Source of the DNA: Agrobacterium cavarae
Lineage (GTDB): Bacteria > Pseudomonadota > Alphaproteobacteria > Rhizobiales > Rhizobiaceae
DNA: 64,000 bases
Direction of reading: 5' to 3'
Assembly: GCF_004310285.1 (NCBI RefSeq)
Contig: NZ_SISF01000034.1
Coordinates: 449,890-513,889, forward strand
Below, piece after piece: positions 43,469-52,034 of this stretch. Every line of letters begins with the position of its first letter. Position 1 is the first letter of the stretch. The position numbers and the translations under genes are program-made. Below the pieces are notes generated by a model, which had not been told where the DNA came from, did not search any database, and worked only from the letters and a program-made list of their open reading frames with translations.

Positions 43469-44755
43469 TTAAGCCGGTTCCCGCGTCATGACAAGGCTTG
43501 CGTTCTGGCCACCAAAGCCGAAGGAGTTCGACAGCACGGCGCTGACCTGGGCATCACGCTTCACATTCGGCACGACATCCAGCGCGATGGTCGGATCGGG
43601 ATTGGTGTAGTTGATCGTTGGCGGAAGGGTACCTGTCAGCATGGTCTGCAATGAGAACACGGCTTCGACCGCACCTGCTGCTGTCAGCGTATGGCCGATC
43701 ATCGACTTGTTCGAGGAAACCGGGATCGCCTTCAGACCTTCACCGAAGACCGCCAGCATGGAGCTGTACTCCATCTTGTCGTTTTCCGGCGTGGACGTGC
43801 CATGTGCGTTGACATAGCCGATATCGCTTTCGGAGAAGCCAGCATCGGCAAGCGCTGCGCGAATGGTGGCAATTGCCGGGCCGCCATCGGGCGACGAGCG
43901 CGTGCGGTGGAAGCTGTCTGCCTTTTCGCCTGCGCCCTTGATAATGCCGAGCACCTTTGCACCGCGAGCAACAGCTGCTTCCAGCGATTCCAGAACCAGG
44001 GTCGCCGCACCTTCTGCAATCACGAAGCCATCGCGGTCCTTGCTGAAGGGCTTGGATGCCTTTTCGGGCGGATCGTTCTGTGTCGACAAGGCAGATAGGA
44101 GCGAGAAGCGGATCAGCGCTTCGGCGCTGACGGATCCGTCCGTCGCAACGGTCAGTGCGCGATCGGTGCGGTCCTGGCGGATGGCTTCAACACCAAGTTG
44201 GATGGCCGTCGCACCCGAAGCACAGGCCGTCGAAAGCGTGACCGGGAGGCCGCGTGTACCGAACTGATCGGATAGACGCTCCGAGATTGCACCAAAGAGC
44301 GCGGCCTCCTGAAAGGCTGGATCGGGGCGCTGACGAAGAGCGGCCATGAAGCGATCATAAGCGTCGCCCGGCTTCGCAGCAGGTGGAGACCGATCGGCAA
44401 GCTCGAAGCGGGCGCTCCATTCCGGCTCGATCGGCGGCGCAGCGAGAAACAGCGGACCGTTGAAATCGCCGGATAGTCCGGCTTGAGCCAAAGCTTCGAT
44501 CGTGGTTTCGCGCGCAAATGCGAAGGACCGCTCGACGGAATTGGGTGCGGGGATATCGATGAAATCAACCGTGCCGCAGATCTTGGTCGAGAGATTGTCG
44601 GTCGGGAAGCGGGTAATCTTGTGGATACCGGATTTGCCGGAGGTCAAAGCCGCCCAGTTATCCGAGAGCCCCTGCCCGAGCGAGGTTATGATGCCCATAC
44701 CGGTGACGGCAACGATGGGGCGTCCAAGGTGATCCTTGAAATTGCTGGATGCCAT
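43469..44755 (-). CDS. fabF1XL: 3-oxoacyl-ACP synthase, FabF1XL
   Basis: A 428-residue condensing enzyme of the KAS II type for elongation of the AcpXL-bound very-long-chain fatty acid. The catalytic triad is complete: Cys in VTLSTACASGATAIQLG, His in VNAHGTSTPEND and His in SNKSMIGHTLTAAGAVEAVF. It lies 12 bases downstream of the second, atypical ketosynthase gene, suggesting that the two act as a pair. Confidence 0.93.
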   Translation of the reverse strand: MASSNFKDHLGRPIVAVTGMGIITSLGQGLSDNWAALTSGKSGIHKITRFPTDNLSTKICGTVDFIDIPAPNSVERSFAFARETTIEALAQAGLSGDFNGPLFLAAPPIEPEWSARFELADRSPPAAKPGDAYDRFMAALRQRPDPAFQEAALFGAISERLSDQFGTRGLPVTLSTACASGATAIQLGVEAIRQDRTDRALTVATDGSVSAEALIRFSLLSALSTQNDPPEKASKPFSKDRDGFVIAEGAATLVLESLEAAVARGAKVLGIIKGAGEKADSFHRTRSSPDGGPAIATIRAALADAGFSESDIGYVNAHGTSTPENDKMEYSSMLAVFGEGLKAIPVSSNKSMIGHTLTAAGAVEAVFSLQTMLTGTLPPTINYTNPDPTIALDVVPNVKRDAQVSAVLSNSFGFGGQNASLVMTREPA

Positions 44756-44767
44756 GGTCTGAACTCC

Positions 44768-45964
44768 TCAAGCGTCTTTGGAAAGAACGGCGACACCTTC
44801 GCCGCGCACATGGCCAACCGTGGTCACGACCGCTTCCGTTGCGGCAGCCGCCATCGGTTTTTCGACAGCGCTATCAAAGGCCGGAACCGTCGCACCGCTT
44901 TCAAGCGCAAGTGCTGCAAGCGCCAGACCCAGCGGAAACTGCGCTTCAAGTCCATGGCCGGTAACACCGCCAAAGCCGCGAATTGCAGCATGTGGCAAGG
45001 TCTTTTCGAGAATGTCCTTTTCACGGGACGTCAGGCCGTCATAACCGCTGGCGCCGGAGAAGACGACGGTTTCAGCCGCATCCTTGGCAGGCGCGAGGAG
45101 GCGTTCGAGACGCGCCTCTAGCTTGCCATCGTCGCGGTTGCCACGATCGCCTTCGATCGCGTCGATACGCGCGTAAATCTTCGCGCCACGCGCTTCGGCG
45201 CGCTTGCGCGCTTCCAACACGAGGAAGGCGCCGACGGATCCGGTGATCATGCCACCGCCCTCGCCTTGCGTGCGCGACCAAAGCGGCTGCCAGCCACCTT
45301 GAGCATGCGCGCCAACGGCTTCGAAAAGCAGCGTCATGTCCGGACGTTCGGCCGCAAATGCACCGCCCACAAGGGCATGGCTCGATTCGCCTGAGCGAAT
45401 ACGATAAAATGCGGTCTCGACGGCGGAGATACCGGCACCTTCTTCACCCATAAACGTCCGTGAGGAACCGGTGACTTTGTGCACGATCGAAATATTGCCA
45501 GCCATCAGGTTGGAAAGCTGGGCAAGAAACAGCGTCGGGCGAAGCTCCGTCGTCAGCTTTTCATTGAGCATCACTTCGCGGTCGTTGCGCTTCAGGCCTT
45601 CGTCGACAACCAGCGTATCGACATTGATGTCGCGTTCGCCGCCACCGGCTGCCACGATCATGTCCATCGTCCCACAGGCGTCCGCGTCTTCTTTCAAACC
45701 AGCATCGTCCAGCGCGAGACCGGCGGCAAACACGCCGAGGCGCTGCCAGTTTTCCATCTGGCGCTGATCCTTGCGACCGATTTGCGCAGACCAGTCAATT
45801 TCCGGCAGCGGATGAATGGGATAAGGCGCAAACTTTTCCGTCTCGACGATCGCCTCTGGCGTCGTGGTGCTGGAGAGCAGCGCAATATGGGCATCTTTAC
45901 CGACACCATGACAGGTCACGATACCGACCCCGGTAATCACCACATCATTGTCAGACTTCATCAT
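44768..45964 (-). CDS. fabF2XL: Ketosynthase-like protein FabF2XL lacking the nucleophilic Cys
   Basis: A 398-residue KAS-fold protein of the acpXL cluster. Alignment by eye of LSNLMAGNISIVHKVTG-SSRTFMGEEGAGISAVETA with active KAS II proteins puts Glu175 where the nucleophilic Cys should be. The usual NAHGT histidine region reads FSGASGYDG, while the second histidine survives in GFGGVTGHGLEAQFPLG. This pattern is like a chain-length factor rather than an active synthase. The ATG at 45964 has AAGGA six bases upstream; frame to 46105 is open but not needed. It pairs with FabF1XL (12-base gap). Confidence 0.9.
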   Translation of the reverse strand: MMKSDNDVVITGVGIVTCHGVGKDAHIALLSSTTTPEAIVETEKFAPYPIHPLPEIDWSAQIGRKDQRQMENWQRLGVFAAGLALDDAGLKEDADACGTMDMIVAAGGGERDINVDTLVVDEGLKRNDREVMLNEKLTTELRPTLFLAQLSNLMAGNISIVHKVTGSSRTFMGEEGAGISAVETAFYRIRSGESSHALVGGAFAAERPDMTLLFEAVGAHAQGGWQPLWSRTQGEGGGMITGSVGAFLVLEARKRAEARGAKIYARIDAIEGDRGNRDDGKLEARLERLLAPAKDAAETVVFSGASGYDGLTSREKDILEKTLPHAAIRGFGGVTGHGLEAQFPLGLALAALALESGATVPAFDSAVEKPMAAAATEAVVTTVGHVRGEGVAVLSKDA

Positions 45965-46146
45965 CCGTGATCCTTCGTCGCTTTTTCGGAACGCAGTCCC
46001 GGGCCAGCTCTCAAAAACGGCAGGGACGCCGCACTTGCCATGCGGAATAATGCGCGCGATGCGGCTTTGCAATGGCGAAAGCCCATCGGACCTTCCGCAT
46101 CGCATGACTTTTCAGCATTTTAAACGCGAAGATAGCGCTTTTTCGA

Positions 46147-46626
46147 TCAGGCGGAGGTATCGGCAGCGATCGCCGCCATGAGGCCCACTTCCTCGGCGCG
46201 CTTCTTGACGATCGGCGCAAGCGGAATTTCAGAGAAAGGCATGGTGCGAAGCTTCAGCTGCGCGTCGCAGACCTTCTTGCCGCCTGAGGTAATCTTTGCC
46301 TTGGTGACGGCAAAGCCCGATCCATCATGCTCCAGATAGGCCTCGATATCGAGAACGGCATTGGGCTCGACAAAGGTCCGCATCTTGGCGCTGTCGACCG
46401 ACATCAGGAATGGCATGGCGGCAAAATCCGTCATGGCAAGAACCAGCATCCCGGACGTCTGCGCCATGGTTTCGATCAACAGCACGCCTGGAACCAGCGG
46501 CATCCCCGGAAAATGCCCCTCGAAAACCGGGCTCTTGTCCGGCACGACCGATCGCGCCTTCAAGATGCGAGCTGATCTGTCGATAGACTCGATTCGGTCC
46601 ACCATCTGGAAATATTCGAGAAGCAT
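46147..46626 (-). CDS. fabZXL: FabZ-like 3-hydroxyacyl-ACP dehydratase of the acpXL cluster
   Basis: A 159-residue hot-dog fold dehydratase. PVFEGHFPGMPLVPGVLLIETMAQ contains the catalytic His of FabZ. Here it would act on AcpXL-bound intermediates of the C28 fatty acid. It lies between acpXL and the two ketosynthase genes. Confidence 0.92.
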   Translation of the reverse strand: MLLEYFQMVDRIESIDRSARILKARSVVPDKSPVFEGHFPGMPLVPGVLLIETMAQTSGMLVLAMTDFAAMPFLMSVDSAKMRTFVEPNAVLDIEAYLEHDGSGFAVTKAKITSGGKKVCDAQLKLRTMPFSEIPLAPIVKKRAEEVGLMAAIAADTSA

Positions 46627-46686
46627 ATCTTGTCCGTGAAATAGGCCAGGCTGTTTCGCCCCAAGACAGCGTCAGATGGGCAAACG

Positions 46687-46707
46687 TCCTCAGGCACATC
46701 CTGAGGA
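46687..46707 (-). promoter_or_regulatory. Hairpin between acpXL and fabZXL
   Basis: TCCTCAGG (46687-46694) pairs with CCTGAGGA (46700-46707) around a five-base loop. It sits in the 149-base gap after acpXL, with ACGTTT following on the minus strand. It may be a partial terminator or RNA-processing stop that leaves acpXL mRNA in excess. Confidence 0.4.
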
Positions 46708-46775
46708 TCGAGCTCTGTCAAAAAGCAGCATGCAGGTCCCATTTTGCTGGAACCCGCAGAAGCGGAACGAAAAGA

Positions 46776-47054
46776 TCAGCCCTTGGCTGCCTTCAACTCG
46801 TCAATTTTGGCGCAGAGGTTCTTCAGAACGAAGTATTCTTCGGTCGAAACCTTGCCCTCGTTGACTTCCTGCGTCCACTGCTCGAGCGGGATCTTGATGC
46901 CGAATTCCTTGTCGATGGCGAAAACGATATCGAGGAAGTCGAGGCTGTCGATGCCGAGGTCGTCAATCGTATGGCTTTCCGGCGTAATGGTTTCGCGATC
47001 GATTTCGCTGGTATCAGCGATGATGTCGGCAACCTTATCGAATGTAGCTGTCAC
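46776..47054 (-). CDS. acpXL: Acyl carrier protein AcpXL
   Basis: Specialised acyl carrier protein (92 aa) that carries the very-long-chain (C28) acyl group for lipid A. The phosphopantetheine site is in DDLGIDSLDFLDIVFAID (Ser about residue 37). It starts at GTG with AAGGA eight bases upstream. First gene of acpXL-fabZ-fabF2-fabF1-adh-lpxXL, an arrangement characteristic of Rhizobiaceae and some relatives. Confidence 0.96.
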   Translation of the reverse strand: MTATFDKVADIIADTSEIDRETITPESHTIDDLGIDSLDFLDIVFAIDKEFGIKIPLEQWTQEVNEGKVSTEEYFVLKNLCAKIDELKAAKG

Positions 47055-47187
47055 GCCCGTAATCCTTTGTGTTCTTAATTATAAAGGTCTCTTCAGACGC
47101 ACCACATAGGGAAGTTGCACCAAAAAGCCAATGCTTTCGTGATGCTTCGCTCTATTTTGGACGATGTGTGTTGCCTACACCCTACAC

Positions 47188-48537
47188 TCAAACCGCCAGA
47201 GAATGACGCCCTCGCCCGTTGGAGAGATAGGTATCAAAGGTTGCGGCAATGCTGCGAGCAAACGGCTTGCCCGTTTCCGTCAGGGCAAAACGACCGGCCT
47301 CGAGATGGACAAGCCCGTCGCGATCACCTTCCGCAAATTGCTGGGCTTCCTCCACGGCTGGAAGAGACGCCGGACCGAAGAGCGCGGCAAGCGCCGACAG
47401 ATCGAGCGAGAAATCGCACATGATCCTTTCAATCACGAAGGCCCTCACCCGGTCTTCGACAGAAAGTGCAATGCCACGAGCGATACAGAGACCATCGGCT
47501 TCAGCCATGCGTTCATACTCCCCCGTCGCAACCATGTTCTGGACGTAGCCTTGCGGCAACTTGCCAATGGACGAGGCACCAAGCCCGATCAGAGCGTCGG
47601 CGCTGTCATCGGTATAGCCCTGGAAATTGCGGCGAAGCTCTCCCTCTTCCATCGCTTTCGCCAGTGTGTCACCTGGCTTGGCGAAGTGATCAATGCCGAC
47701 CGCCTCATAACCCGCCTGCACCAGCATTTCGCCTGCTGTTTTCATCTGCCTGTATCGCGCAATCGCATCCGGCAGCGCCTCTTGCGGGATCATCGTCTGG
47801 TGTTTCTTAATCCACGGCACATGGGCGTATCCAAAGAGAGCCACACGATCCGGGTCCAAAGAGATAATCTTGTCGACGGTATCGCGCAGTGTTTCGAGCG
47901 TTTGATACGGCAGGCCATACAGCACGTCGCAATTGACAGAGTGCACGCCACGCGCCCTGATCGCATCCACCACCGATCTCGTCTGTTCGAATGTCTGTAA
48001 GCGGTTGATTGTCTTCTGCACTTTCCGGTCGAAGTCCTGCACGCCGAGGCTTGCCCGCGTCATGCCGATTGCGGCCAGGGCATCGTAGCGCCCCTGATCG
48101 AGATCGTTCGGGTCCATCTCGACGCTGATTTCGGCGTTATCCGAAAATGAGAACGTCGAGCGCAGCGCGTCCATCAGCGCAATCAGGTCCTGCGGCCTGA
48201 CCATCGTTGGCGACCCCCCACCAAAATGCACGGCGGTAACGCGGACGTCCTTCGACACCAGCCGTCCGACCGCTTGAATTTCGCAGTGAAGCGCTTTGAG
48301 ATAAGCGGCAATCGGCTCGTAACGAAGCGTGTGTTTGGTGTGGCAGGCACAGAACCAACAGAGCCGGTCGCAATAGGGAATATGGATGTAAAGCGAGAGG
48401 CGATGCTGCGAATCAAGGGCCCGCAGCCAAGAGGAATATTCGTCGGCTCCTATACCCAGATGGAAGTGAGGCGCCGTTGGATAACTCGTGTAGCGGGGAA
48501 CGGCCGCGGAATACTTCTTCAACAAATGCTCAGCCAT
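47188..48537 (-). CDS. hemN: Oxygen-independent coproporphyrinogen III oxidase
   Basis: Radical SAM enzyme (449 aa) that decarboxylates coproporphyrinogen III without oxygen, needed for haem under microaerobic conditions. The cluster motif is YCDRLCWFCACH (C-x3-C-x2-C, about residues 55-66), preceded by YIHIPYC and followed by HFGGGSPTM. The N-terminal YSAAVPRYTSYPTAPHF is typical of true HemN rather than HemW-like proteins. It is transcribed divergently from fnrN, and a single FNR box lies between them. Confidence 0.95.
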   Translation of the reverse strand: MAEHLLKKYSAAVPRYTSYPTAPHFHLGIGADEYSSWLRALDSQHRLSLYIHIPYCDRLCWFCACHTKHTLRYEPIAAYLKALHCEIQAVGRLVSKDVRVTAVHFGGGSPTMVRPQDLIALMDALRSTFSFSDNAEISVEMDPNDLDQGRYDALAAIGMTRASLGVQDFDRKVQKTINRLQTFEQTRSVVDAIRARGVHSVNCDVLYGLPYQTLETLRDTVDKIISLDPDRVALFGYAHVPWIKKHQTMIPQEALPDAIARYRQMKTAGEMLVQAGYEAVGIDHFAKPGDTLAKAMEEGELRRNFQGYTDDSADALIGLGASSIGKLPQGYVQNMVATGEYERMAEADGLCIARGIALSVEDRVRAFVIERIMCDFSLDLSALAALFGPASLPAVEEAQQFAEGDRDGLVHLEAGRFALTETGKPFARSIAATFDTYLSNGRGRHSLAV

Positions 48538-48603
48538 CGCGCGTGCTTCCTGACATGTATCAATTGTGCGACTTAGGGATACATGCTGCGACAGTTTGCA
48601 ACT

Positions 48604-48617
48604 TTGACTTCGATCAA
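48604..48617. promoter_or_regulatory. FNR box shared by hemN and fnrN
   Basis: TTGACTTCGATCAA fits TTGA-N6-TCAA. With a centre at -41.5 the hemN transcript would start near 48569 (32 bases before its ATG) and the fnrN transcript near 48652. This agrees with induction of hemN and autoregulation of fnrN in related rhizobia. Confidence 0.82.
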
Positions 48618-48737
48618 ATTAGCTAATAAACAAAGGTATCAGAAGCGATGTGGGGACATGGGCTTCGGGGGCTTGATTTGACGGGGATTTTTGAGATCGC
48701 GCCTGCGATCGGACCCGTTCGACTTGGACGTGACGCG

Positions 48738-49463
48738 ATGGACACGCTGCAGAGAACTATCCACAATTCGGACATGCCCGTCGTGTGCCGTTCCTGCGAG
48801 GCGCGCCATGGCGGCCTTTGTGGTGTTCTTACGCCAGCGCAGCTTCTGGAGCTCAACCGTCAGTCCAGCCGCAAGAGGTTCGAGACCGGCAACGAACTGC
48901 TTGGGCAGGGCGAACTCGTGCCCTACTACGCCAATATTCTCAGTGGCGTCATCAAGCTGTCGAAGATGATGTCGGACGGCCGGCAGCAGATCGTCGGCCT
49001 GCAGTTCGCACCTGATTTTCTCGGGCGCCCTTTCAATGCCGAAAGCAGCATGACCGCCGAAGCCGCCACCGATGTGGAGATCTGCCTGTTTCCACGGCGT
49101 GTGGTGGACCGGATGATCGGCGAAGTGCCGAATATGGAACGCAAGCTTCACGGCCAGTCACTGAAGGAACTGGACGAAGCACGGGACTGGATGCTGACGC
49201 TCGGTCGCAAGTCCGCGCAGGAAAAGGTCGCAAGCTTTCTGCATCTCATTGCCACGCACATCGATCCTGAAAAGGGTGACGTGTCCTGCTTCGACCTGCC
49301 CCTGTCACGCGCCGATATTGCGGACTTCCTTGGTCTTACGATCGAGACCGTCAGCCGTCAGATGACCAAGCTAAAAAAAGAGGGCATTATTCAGATCGAA
49401 AACAACCGGCATATCACGGTGCCCGATCTCGACGCGCTTAACGACGCCGCCGGTAACGACTGA
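48738..49463 (+). CDS. fnrN: Oxygen-responsive Crp/Fnr regulator FnrN
   Basis: A 241-residue FNR-class activator. The N-terminal cluster cysteines are Cys17, Cys20 and Cys28 (CRSCEARHGGLC), with a central Cys116 in DVEIC, giving the four ligands of an oxygen-labile 4Fe-4S cluster. A cyclic-nucleotide-binding-like beta-roll follows. The helix-turn-helix contains ADFLGLTIETVSRQMTKL, with the E-x2-SR residues that read TTGA half-sites. The frame is open from 48648, but the FNR box predicts transcription from about 48652, so I prefer the ATG at 48738. It is the probable regulator of fixNOQP, fixGHIS and hemN here. Confidence 0.93.
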   Translation: MDTLQRTIHNSDMPVVCRSCEARHGGLCGVLTPAQLLELNRQSSRKRFETGNELLGQGELVPYYANILSGVIKLSKMMSDGRQQIVGLQFAPDFLGRPFNAESSMTAEAATDVEICLFPRRVVDRMIGEVPNMERKLHGQSLKELDEARDWMLTLGRKSAQEKVASFLHLIATHIDPEKGDVSCFDLPLSRADIADFLGLTIETVSRQMTKLKKEGIIQIENNRHITVPDLDALNDAAGND

Positions 49464-49469
49464 CGGGCC

Positions 49470-49586
49470 TTACTTATCCCAGTGCAAATGTGTCAGCGAG
49501 GCGCCAAACATGTAAGGCGCCTTGGCTTCTGCTGGTGTAAACACCGTTGCGGTCAGGATCAAAACTACAAATAAGCACTTCATCAT
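49470..49586 (-). CDS. Possible 38-aa secreted peptide
   Basis: An ATG-started frame with GGGGAG eight bases upstream (for the first of two Met codons). The product begins with an apparent signal peptide (MMKCLFVVLILTATVFTPAEA) and leaves a 17-residue mature peptide, KAPYMFGASLTHLHWDK. It ends seven bases after the convergent fnrN stop. Not recognised; a real gene is plausible because the signal peptide and ribosome binding site occur together. Confidence 0.45.
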   Translation of the reverse strand: MMKCLFVVLILTATVFTPAEAKAPYMFGASLTHLHWDK

Positions 49587-49944
49587 CACGCTCCCCAGCG
49601 CCTGCCATCAAGTGGCCTCCCTGGAAACAAGTTTTAGACGATAAGATACTCTTTTCGTTTAAGAAAATTGGTTGTCGCCAGATTGGCGGGATGGGTCAAA
49701 AACAGCAGATCCAAGTAGGATTTCGTTAACGGACAGCCATGGTGCTCCGGGTGTTTCAGCAAAACGATGCCGGTTGCAGCACGTCGACATCTCGATTATA
49801 GAGCAGTTATCCACAAGGACCCGGTGAAAATCCGGGTGGCTCTTCTGGCCGCCGATCCGCCAGACAACACAGCAACGCAACCTGTTTCATCTTTTGAGGA
49901 CCGAGTTCTGCTCGGCCCGTTGCATCAACTGTGGTAACTCATCC
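49587..49944. other. Upstream region of sulP
   Basis: About 360 bases without a supported gene. A hairpin ACCCGG/CCGGGT (49819-49824 and 49832-49837) with loop TGAAAAT lies about 110 bases before the sulP ATG and could be part of a structured leader. I could not match it to a known riboswitch. Confidence 0.35.
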
Positions 49945-51432
49945 ATGCGAACTTTTTTACACTACCGTCAGGAGTGGTTCTCCAATATTCGTGGAGACGT
50001 GCTCTCCGGCATCGTCGTCGCGCTTGCGTTGATTCCGGAAGCGATCGGTTTTTCCGTCATCGCCGGCGTCGATCCCAAAGTCGGCCTTTACGCCTCGTTT
50101 GCGATTGCCTGCGTCGCAGCTTTCGTCGGGGGACGTCCCGGCATGATCTCCGCTGCAACGGCTGCGACAGCCGTGGTCATGGTCTCGCTCGTCAAAGACC
50201 ATGGGCTTCAATATCTTTTCGCCGCAACCATCCTGATGGGCCTAATCCAGATCGTTGCAGGCTGGCTGAAAGTCGGCCGCGTCATGCGCTTCGTCTCTCG
50301 CTCGGTCATTACCGGCTTCGTCAATGCACTCGCCATTCTCATCTTCATGGCGCAGTTACCTGAACTGATCGGCGTTCCGGTATTGACCTATGTGATGATC
50401 GCGGCGGGTCTCGCCATCATCTATCTCTTTCCATACGTCACCAAGGCGGTCCCCTCACCGCTCGTTGCCATCGCCGTCCTGACCATTGTCGCATGGTGGA
50501 CGGGGATGGAGCTTCGCACTGTAGGCGACCTGGGCGAACTACCATCGAGCTTTCCAGTGCTAATGATTCCGCAAGTCCCGCTGACATGGGAGACGCTGCA
50601 GATCATCTTCCCTTATTCCATCACGCTCGCAGCCGTCGGTCTTCTTGAGTCCCTCCTTACGGCTCAAATCGTCGACGACATGACGGATACGCCGAGCAAA
50701 AAGAGCCAGGAATGCGTTGGCCAGGGTGCCGGCAATATCGCCTCCGCCTTGATCGGCGGCATGGGCGGATGCGCGATGATCGGCCAGTCGGTGATCAATG
50801 TGACTTCCGGGGGACGCGGGCGGCTCTCGACCTTTGTCGCTGGCGCGTTTTTGCTTTTTCTCATCGTTGTGCTGGACGACCTTGTTCGCATCATTCCGAT
50901 GGCAGCACTCGTCGCGGTGATGATCATGGTGTCGATCGGAACCTTTTCCTGGCGCTCGATCCTCGAGCTGAGACGCAACCCGCTATCATCCTCCGTCGTC
51001 ATGCTGGCAACGGTCGTGACCGTGGTGGCAACGCACGATCTCGCCAAAGGCGTTATCGTCGGCGTCCTGCTGTCTGGCATTTTTTTTGCCGGCAAGGTCT
51101 CCAAGCTCTTCCGCATCACGCGGAGTAACGATGCGACCACGAGGACCGTCACCTATACTGTCGAGGGCCAGATTTTCTTTGCCTCGGCGGAGAACTTCAT
51201 CCATGCCTTCGATTTTGCCGAGCAGGCGGACAAGATTGTCATAAATGTTTCCGCCGCCCATCTCTGGGACATCACCGCAGTCGGTGCCTTGGATAAGGTC
51301 GTCTTAAAGTACCGCAATGCTGGCGTCGAGGTTGTGGTCACGGGCTTCAACAAGGCCAGCGCCGATATGGTCGACAGGTTCGCGCTTCACGACAGACAAG
51401 AACGGCTGGCGGCGAGTGCTTCCCTGCATTGA
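49945..51432 (+). CDS. SulP family inorganic anion transporter
   Basis: A 495-residue inner-membrane transporter of the SLC26/SulP family (sulfate or bicarbonate type). The membrane domain (about 20-390) opens DVLSGIVVALALIPEAIGFSVIAGVDPKVGLYASF, the SulP signature, and contains ECVGQGAGNIASALIGGMGGCAMIGQSVINV. The C-terminus is a STAS domain (about 400-490) with NVSAAHLWDITAVGALDKVVLKYR. The ATG at 49945 starts MRTFLHYRQEW; the frame is open 17 codons further. Substrate unknown. A strong terminator follows. Confidence 0.9.
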   Translation: MRTFLHYRQEWFSNIRGDVLSGIVVALALIPEAIGFSVIAGVDPKVGLYASFAIACVAAFVGGRPGMISAATAATAVVMVSLVKDHGLQYLFAATILMGLIQIVAGWLKVGRVMRFVSRSVITGFVNALAILIFMAQLPELIGVPVLTYVMIAAGLAIIYLFPYVTKAVPSPLVAIAVLTIVAWWTGMELRTVGDLGELPSSFPVLMIPQVPLTWETLQIIFPYSITLAAVGLLESLLTAQIVDDMTDTPSKKSQECVGQGAGNIASALIGGMGGCAMIGQSVINVTSGGRGRLSTFVAGAFLLFLIVVLDDLVRIIPMAALVAVMIMVSIGTFSWRSILELRRNPLSSSVVMLATVVTVVATHDLAKGVIVGVLLSGIFFAGKVSKLFRITRSNDATTRTVTYTVEGQIFFASAENFIHAFDFAEQADKIVINVSAAHLWDITAVGALDKVVLKYRNAGVEVVVTGFNKASADMVDRFALHDRQERLAASASLH

Positions 51433-51442
51433 CAAAAAATAG

Positions 51443-51469
51443 GGGCCGCGGCAATGCAGCGGCCCTTTT
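51443..51469. terminator. Terminator between sulP and the lipoprotein gene
   Basis: GGGCCGC (51443-51449) pairs with GCGGCCC (51459-51465) around a nine-base loop, followed by TTTT on the plus strand; an A-rich stretch upstream gives a T run on the minus strand. It lies between convergent genes. Confidence 0.75.
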
Positions 51470-51511
51470 CAGCTCCGTGCAGATGTGACGATGAATGTCG
51501 GTTTCGTTCGC

Positions 51512-51907
51512 TTACTGTGAGGCAGCGGGCGTTGACGTCGGCTGCTGTTGCTCTGCGAGCGCGCGAAGCTCCGCAACGCGACGCTTATACTCCGCCTCAG
51601 TGATCTGGCCGCGGCGGCGGGCAGCGCCGAGTGCGGTCAGGTTCTGCTCCATGGTCGAGGCTTCGTTCTCTTCCATCTGCGGCATGGCAGCCGTCATAGG
51701 CTTGGCGAAGGTCGGGAAATTACCGGTGTCGCGCTTCTGCAACGGGCCACTGCTGACCGGCTGCGGACCGACGATCTGCGCCTTGGGCCGCTCCATATGA
51801 GCCGGATTGACAATAGGCTTCGGCGTGGTGCAGGCAGCCAGAGGAAGGACCAAGCCGCAAACCAACAGCACAGATGCTGTTTTTACGCTTCCCGAATGCT
51901 TGCCCAT
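51512..51907 (-). CDS. Lipoprotein with C-terminal SHOCT-like domain
   Basis: A 131-residue predicted lipoprotein. The signal peptide ends in the lipobox LAAC (SVLLVCGLVLPLAAC, lipidated Cys at about residue 25). A proline-rich linker is followed by a short C-terminal helical unit (LTALGAARRRGQITEAEYKRRVAELRAL) resembling SHOCT domains, which occur at protein ends and bind unknown partners. The ATG at 51907 has AGGA upstream. It converges on sulP and diverges from phaC. Confidence 0.75.
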   Translation of the reverse strand: MGKHSGSVKTASVLLVCGLVLPLAACTTPKPIVNPAHMERPKAQIVGPQPVSSGPLQKRDTGNFPTFAKPMTAAMPQMEENEASTMEQNLTALGAARRRGQITEAEYKRRVAELRALAEQQQPTSTPAASQ

Positions 51908-52034
51908 TATCCTGCCCCACCTGTAAGCTATCTGTCGCTTGTCGAACGCAATTTGCCAGCGTCCGTGTTGCTGGAACTTGTATTCGTTTTCGTACAGAAT
52001 GTGCAAATACAAAAATCGCCGCGGAGGAGAACGT

